This document shows positions 6,021 to 7,451 of a stretch of DNA of 7,451 bases, piece after piece. The notes below the pieces were generated by a model. It had not been told where the DNA came from. It did no database searches and saw only the letters and a list, made by a program, of their open reading frames with translations. The DNA is taken from NCBI GenBank assembly GCA_947296775.1, contig CAMYRF010000039.1, forward strand, positions 1 to 7,451. Direction: 5' to 3'. How positions within the stretch are numbered: the stretch's first letter is position 1; each line of letters starts with the position of its first letter. Source of the stretch: an uncultured Mycoplasmatota bacterium. Lineage in GTDB: Bacteria > Bacillota_I > Bacilli_A > RF39 > UBA660. The position numbers and the translations under genes are program-made.

Positions 6021-6833
6021 TTTATTGTAATAAAAATGTTTAAACTGTATAGGAGTAAGATAATTTAAAGCTGCCTGAGGCCTTTCAAAATTAAAGTAAT
6101 GAATATAATTGTCAATCTCCATAAAAATATCATTAGAAGAATTAATGTTGAAATCAAGAAACAATTCTTCCTTAATCCAACCATTAATAGATTCCATCGC
6201 ACCATTTTCAGTAGGTTTACCTGGATTAGACATAGAATGTATGATATTATATAAAGGGAGAGATTCATTGAATTTCTTCGAAGAGTAAACAGAGCCTTGA
6301 TCAGAATGAAAAATCATTTCAAGGTCTTTGTAGTTCTCTTCCTTTTTAGAGATAAGGTGACTTAGACCAATATGGTAGGAATTGGGGTCACCTTTTTTGT
6401 TTGATAAAGAGTAAGCAACAAGTTCATTATTAAATAAATCCATGAATAAAGTAAGTTCATAATATTTTTTACCTGCCCAAAAAGCAGTCATATCAGAAAC
6501 GACTAACTGAAAAGGTCTTAAAGGATTAAGTTCAGCGAGAATATAATTAGGGAAATTTTTAAGTTCACGATTGACCTTTTTACCATATCTTTTAACGTGT
6601 TTAGAAATAGACTTAACACCAATAAACTTACAAATCTTATGGGCATAATTATCAGAATAAACAATACCTAAATCAAGTTTAATTTTGGCATTTAACCAAC
6701 GATAGCCATGAGAAGGGAACTTATCATGATATTCTTCAAACAAACAACAAGCAGTACGTCTAGAAATTTCTCTAGAAGAAGGATTAGACCTTCTAGAAAG
6801 CCATTTATAATAACCAGACCGATTAATATTCAT
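6012..6833 (-). CDS. IS3-family transposase OrfB (catalytic, DDE)
   Basis: This is the catalytic half of the transposase, 273 aa counted from ATG 6833. It begins with the family's NRSGYYKWL segment, then an HTH_21-like region with HGYRWLNAKI (42-51). The integrase core follows: Asp114 in VVSDMTAF, Asp178 in HSDQGSVY and Glu214 in NGAMESINGWIKEE, with exactly 35 residues between the second Asp and the Glu. The conserved NPGKPTENGAMES and YFNFERPQAALNYLTP motifs are present. The open frame continues upstream of ATG 6833 through LELSCKYSILSLCRV to the frameshift site. The active protein is therefore probably the OrfAB fusion (about 408 aa), made by -1 frameshifting, and OrfB is unlikely to be made from its own start because no good Shine-Dalgarno precedes ATG 6833. 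IS150-like subgroup is likely but not proven. Confidence 0.95.
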   Translation of the reverse strand: MNINRSGYYKWLSRRSNPSSREISRRTACCLFEEYHDKFPSHGYRWLNAKIKLDLGIVYSDNYAHKICKFIGVKSISKHVKRYGKKVNRELKNFPNYILAELNPLRPFQLVVSDMTAFWAGKKYYELTLFMDLFNNELVAYSLSNKKGDPNSYHIGLSHLISKKEENYKDLEMIFHSDQGSVYSSKKFNESLPLYNIIHSMSNPGKPTENGAMESINGWIKEELFLDFNINSSNDIFMEIDNYIHYFNFERPQAALNYLTPIQFKHFYYNKED

Positions 6834-6879
6834 AACCCTGCATAAAGATAAAATAGAGTATTTACAAGAAAGTTCAAGG

Positions 6880-6935
6880 ATTACTTCGTATTCTTTTTGT
6901 AAAAAGTAATGAATTCCTTTTTTCCCATACCACCT
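6880..6935 (-). promoter_or_regulatory. Programmed -1 frameshift signal joining orfA to orfB
   Basis: On the minus strand the orfA frame reads GGA AAA AAG, giving the canonical A_AAA_AAG heptamer (6923-6917). Six bases later a 7-bp stem (6910-6904 with 6886-6880, ATTACTT/AAGTAAT, 17-base loop) can form; its 3' arm contains the orfA stop. An SD-like AGGTGG (6935-6930) lies 6 bases upstream of the heptamer. Slipping back one base continues GIHYFLQKEYEVILELS into the OrfB frame. A second run, A_AAA_AAA (6957-6951), is also in phase and could contribute. Confidence 0.8.
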
Positions 6936-7237
6936 TCTTTCACCATGTAACCTTTTTTTAAGCGAGCAATTTCAATATCCTTTTTCATTAAAGTTTCTTT
7001 AAGTTCCTCGTAAGATAAATCATCATAGATAGAGTTTTTCAAAGAAGAAATAATTTTAAAATCATTATCATCATTATCATCAAAACAATTAGAGTCCTTG
7101 TGAAAAGAAGTAATCCACTTTTCTAAAGTTTTTAAAGGGATACCATATTCTTTAGCAGTAATAGAAGTAGATTTACCATGAAGACAAATGTCTTCACAAA
7201 GTTTCTTTTTTAAAGAATTATTGTATTGTACAGACAT
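6881..7237 (-). CDS. IS3-family transposase OrfA (DNA-binding)
   Basis: A 118-aa DNA-binding protein. The helix-turn-helix of the HTH_8/transposase_8 type is visible in KKKLCEDICLHGKSTSITAK and EYGIPLKTLEKWITSFHK. An acidic linker DDNDDNDF follows, then a leucine-zipper-like helix YEELKETLMKKDIEIARLKK used for dimerisation in this family. Alone it normally acts as a regulator; fused to OrfB it targets the ends. ATG 7237 is preferred over the in-frame GTG 7246: the Shine-Dalgarno GAAAGG (7254-7249) is 11 bases from the ATG but only 2 from the GTG. The frame ends at TAA 6883-6881, inside the stem of the frameshift signal, 50 bases before the first ATG of orfB. Confidence 0.9.
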   Translation of the reverse strand: MSVQYNNSLKKKLCEDICLHGKSTSITAKEYGIPLKTLEKWITSFHKDSNCFDDNDDNDFKIISSLKNSIYDDLSYEELKETLMKKDIEIARLKKGYMVKEGGMGKKEFITFYKKNTK

Positions 7238-7283
7238 AACAATCACATCCTTTCTAAACCATATATGTCTATTTATAAATATA

Positions 7284-7312
7284 ATTATCCACTAAAAGTA
7301 TTTAATTGTCTA
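7284..7312 (-). promoter_or_regulatory. Promoter of the transposase genes
   Basis: On the minus strand TAGACA (7312-7307) matches the -35 consensus at five of six bases. A 17-base spacer and GATAAT (7289-7284), also five of six, follow. The start of transcription would be near 7277, on the palindrome ATTTATAAAT (7271-7280). The -35 lies inside one of the three phased TGTCTAC repeats, so a protein bound there would compete with RNA polymerase. Confidence 0.65.
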
Positions 7313-7355
7313 CATAATAAATAACTATGTCTACATATCCCCCTCCATTGTCTAC
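7307..7355 (-). repeat. Three TGTCTAC repeats at exact 21-bp spacing in the right IS end
   Basis: TGTCTAC occurs at 7307-7313, 7328-7334 and 7349-7355, each start 21 bp from the next, so all lie on one face of the helix. A weaker copy TGTCTAT at 7266-7272 is 41 bp further in. The outermost copy is the tip repeat and the innermost overlaps the transposase -35. The left end has a single copy (5975-5981, reverse orientation). They are likely transposase or OrfA binding sites. Confidence 0.75.
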
Positions 7356-7357
7356 TT
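7337..7357 (-). repeat. Right inverted repeat of the IS, 21 bp
   Basis: Read on the minus strand from the tip, AAGTAGACAAT is joined directly to GGAGGGGGAT. Both blocks match the left end exactly, without the 11-base insert seen there. Confidence 0.85.
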
Positions 7358-7360
7358 TAA
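7358..7360. repeat. Putative 3-bp target duplication (right)
   Basis: TAA directly outside the right tip, matching TAA at 5970-5972. Confidence 0.5.
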
Positions 7361-7379
7361 GCTTACCACTACACATCTC

Positions 7380-7407
7380 TTGACAAATGTCATTTTTTCG
7401 TTACATT
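7380..7407 (+). promoter_or_regulatory. Promoter-like site for a gene beyond the window
   Basis: A perfect -35 TTGACA (7380-7385) is followed after 16 bases by TACATT (7402-7407), a four-of-six -10. The inverted repeat TGACA-AA-TGTCA (7381-7392) overlaps the -35 and could be an operator. The remaining bases 7361-7379 and 7408-7451 show no gene or clear structure. They may be an intergenic leader whose gene lies outside. Confidence 0.4.
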
Positions 7408-7451
7408 TTGAAGAAAGTTCCCGTGAAAGAAATTAAATCTATTATTTACTT

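Larger units (their letters stand above)
5973..7357 (-). mobile_element. IS3-family insertion sequence, complete, 1385 bp
   Basis: The element has inverted tips AAGTAGACAAT (5973-5983) and ATTGTCTACTT (7347-7357), a TAA duplication on both sides, two overlapping-frame transposase genes on the minus strand, and a canonical A6G frameshift signal between them. The transposase has an unbroken DD(35)E site, so the copy looks able to move. The tips do not begin with the TG/CA common in this family, so the exact ends rest on the inverted repeat and duplication and may be off by a base or two. It inserted 24 bp beyond the parC remnant and interrupts no visible gene. Confidence 0.88.

Noticed and set aside
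6065..6268. 67-codon frame on the minus strand within orfB
   Set aside because: It overlaps the catalytic Glu region of the transposase in another frame and is hydrophobic low-complexity sequence. The DDE reading is clearly the real one.
201..7246. UGA-as-tryptophan genetic code
   Set aside because: Trp is encoded by TGG in the genes read through, and no gene is interrupted or extended by in-frame TGA.
7307..7355. CRISPR-like or iteron origin interpretation of the 21-bp phased repeats
   Set aside because: The repeat unit is only 7 bp, there are three copies, and they include the IS tip. Transposase binding sites explain them better.

Overview
The window comes from a very AT-rich bacterium. 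The genes show Bacillota/Mycoplasmatota-type features: -35/-10 promoters, Shine-Dalgarno sites, tight co-directional packing and Gram-positive-type topoisomerase IV sequences. Trp is encoded by TGG in the genes read through, no in-frame TGA occurs, and all seven visible stop codons are TAA or TAG. Together this argues for the standard bacterial code rather than the UGA=Trp code of Mycoplasma and Spiroplasma. An uncultured gut-type Bacilli lineage is a reasonable guess, but only a guess.

Layout: (1) bases 2-76 are the last 24 codons of a Gly/Asn/Tyr-rich protein, followed by a terminator. (2) A promoter at 156-184 starts a three-gene operon: parE (topoisomerase IV subunit B, 201-2108), a 185-aa protein that I read as a Panacea (DUF4065/SocA-like) domain protein (2118-2675), and parC (topoisomerase IV subunit A, 2686-5175). 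A strong terminator whose stem contains the parC stop codon ends the operon. (3) A single-gene module with its own promoter and terminator encodes a 212-aa protein I do not recognise (5257-5895). (4) A 36-bp remnant (5911-5946) repeats the last 11 codons and stop of parC, with mostly synonymous differences, and is followed by a second version of the parC terminator hairpin. (5) A structurally intact IS3-family insertion sequence (5973-7357) lies on the minus strand. It has orfA, orfB, a canonical A6G frameshift site, inverted ends and a putative TAA target duplication. (6) The last 91 bases hold a promoter-like site for a gene beyond the window.

ParE and ParC together form topoisomerase IV, the ATP-dependent type IIA enzyme that unlinks sister chromosomes. 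The Panacea-like gene is translated from the same message between the two subunits. Panacea domains are known as antitoxin domains, and no toxin gene is visible next to this one, so its placement inside a core DNA-topology operon is the most unusual biological point here. The second is the duplicated parC tail: the 212-aa gene sits between two divergent, structurally equivalent parC ends. This looks like a recombination or integration scar, and the IS landed 24 bp beyond the remnant. The region just 3' of parC therefore appears to be an insertion hotspot.
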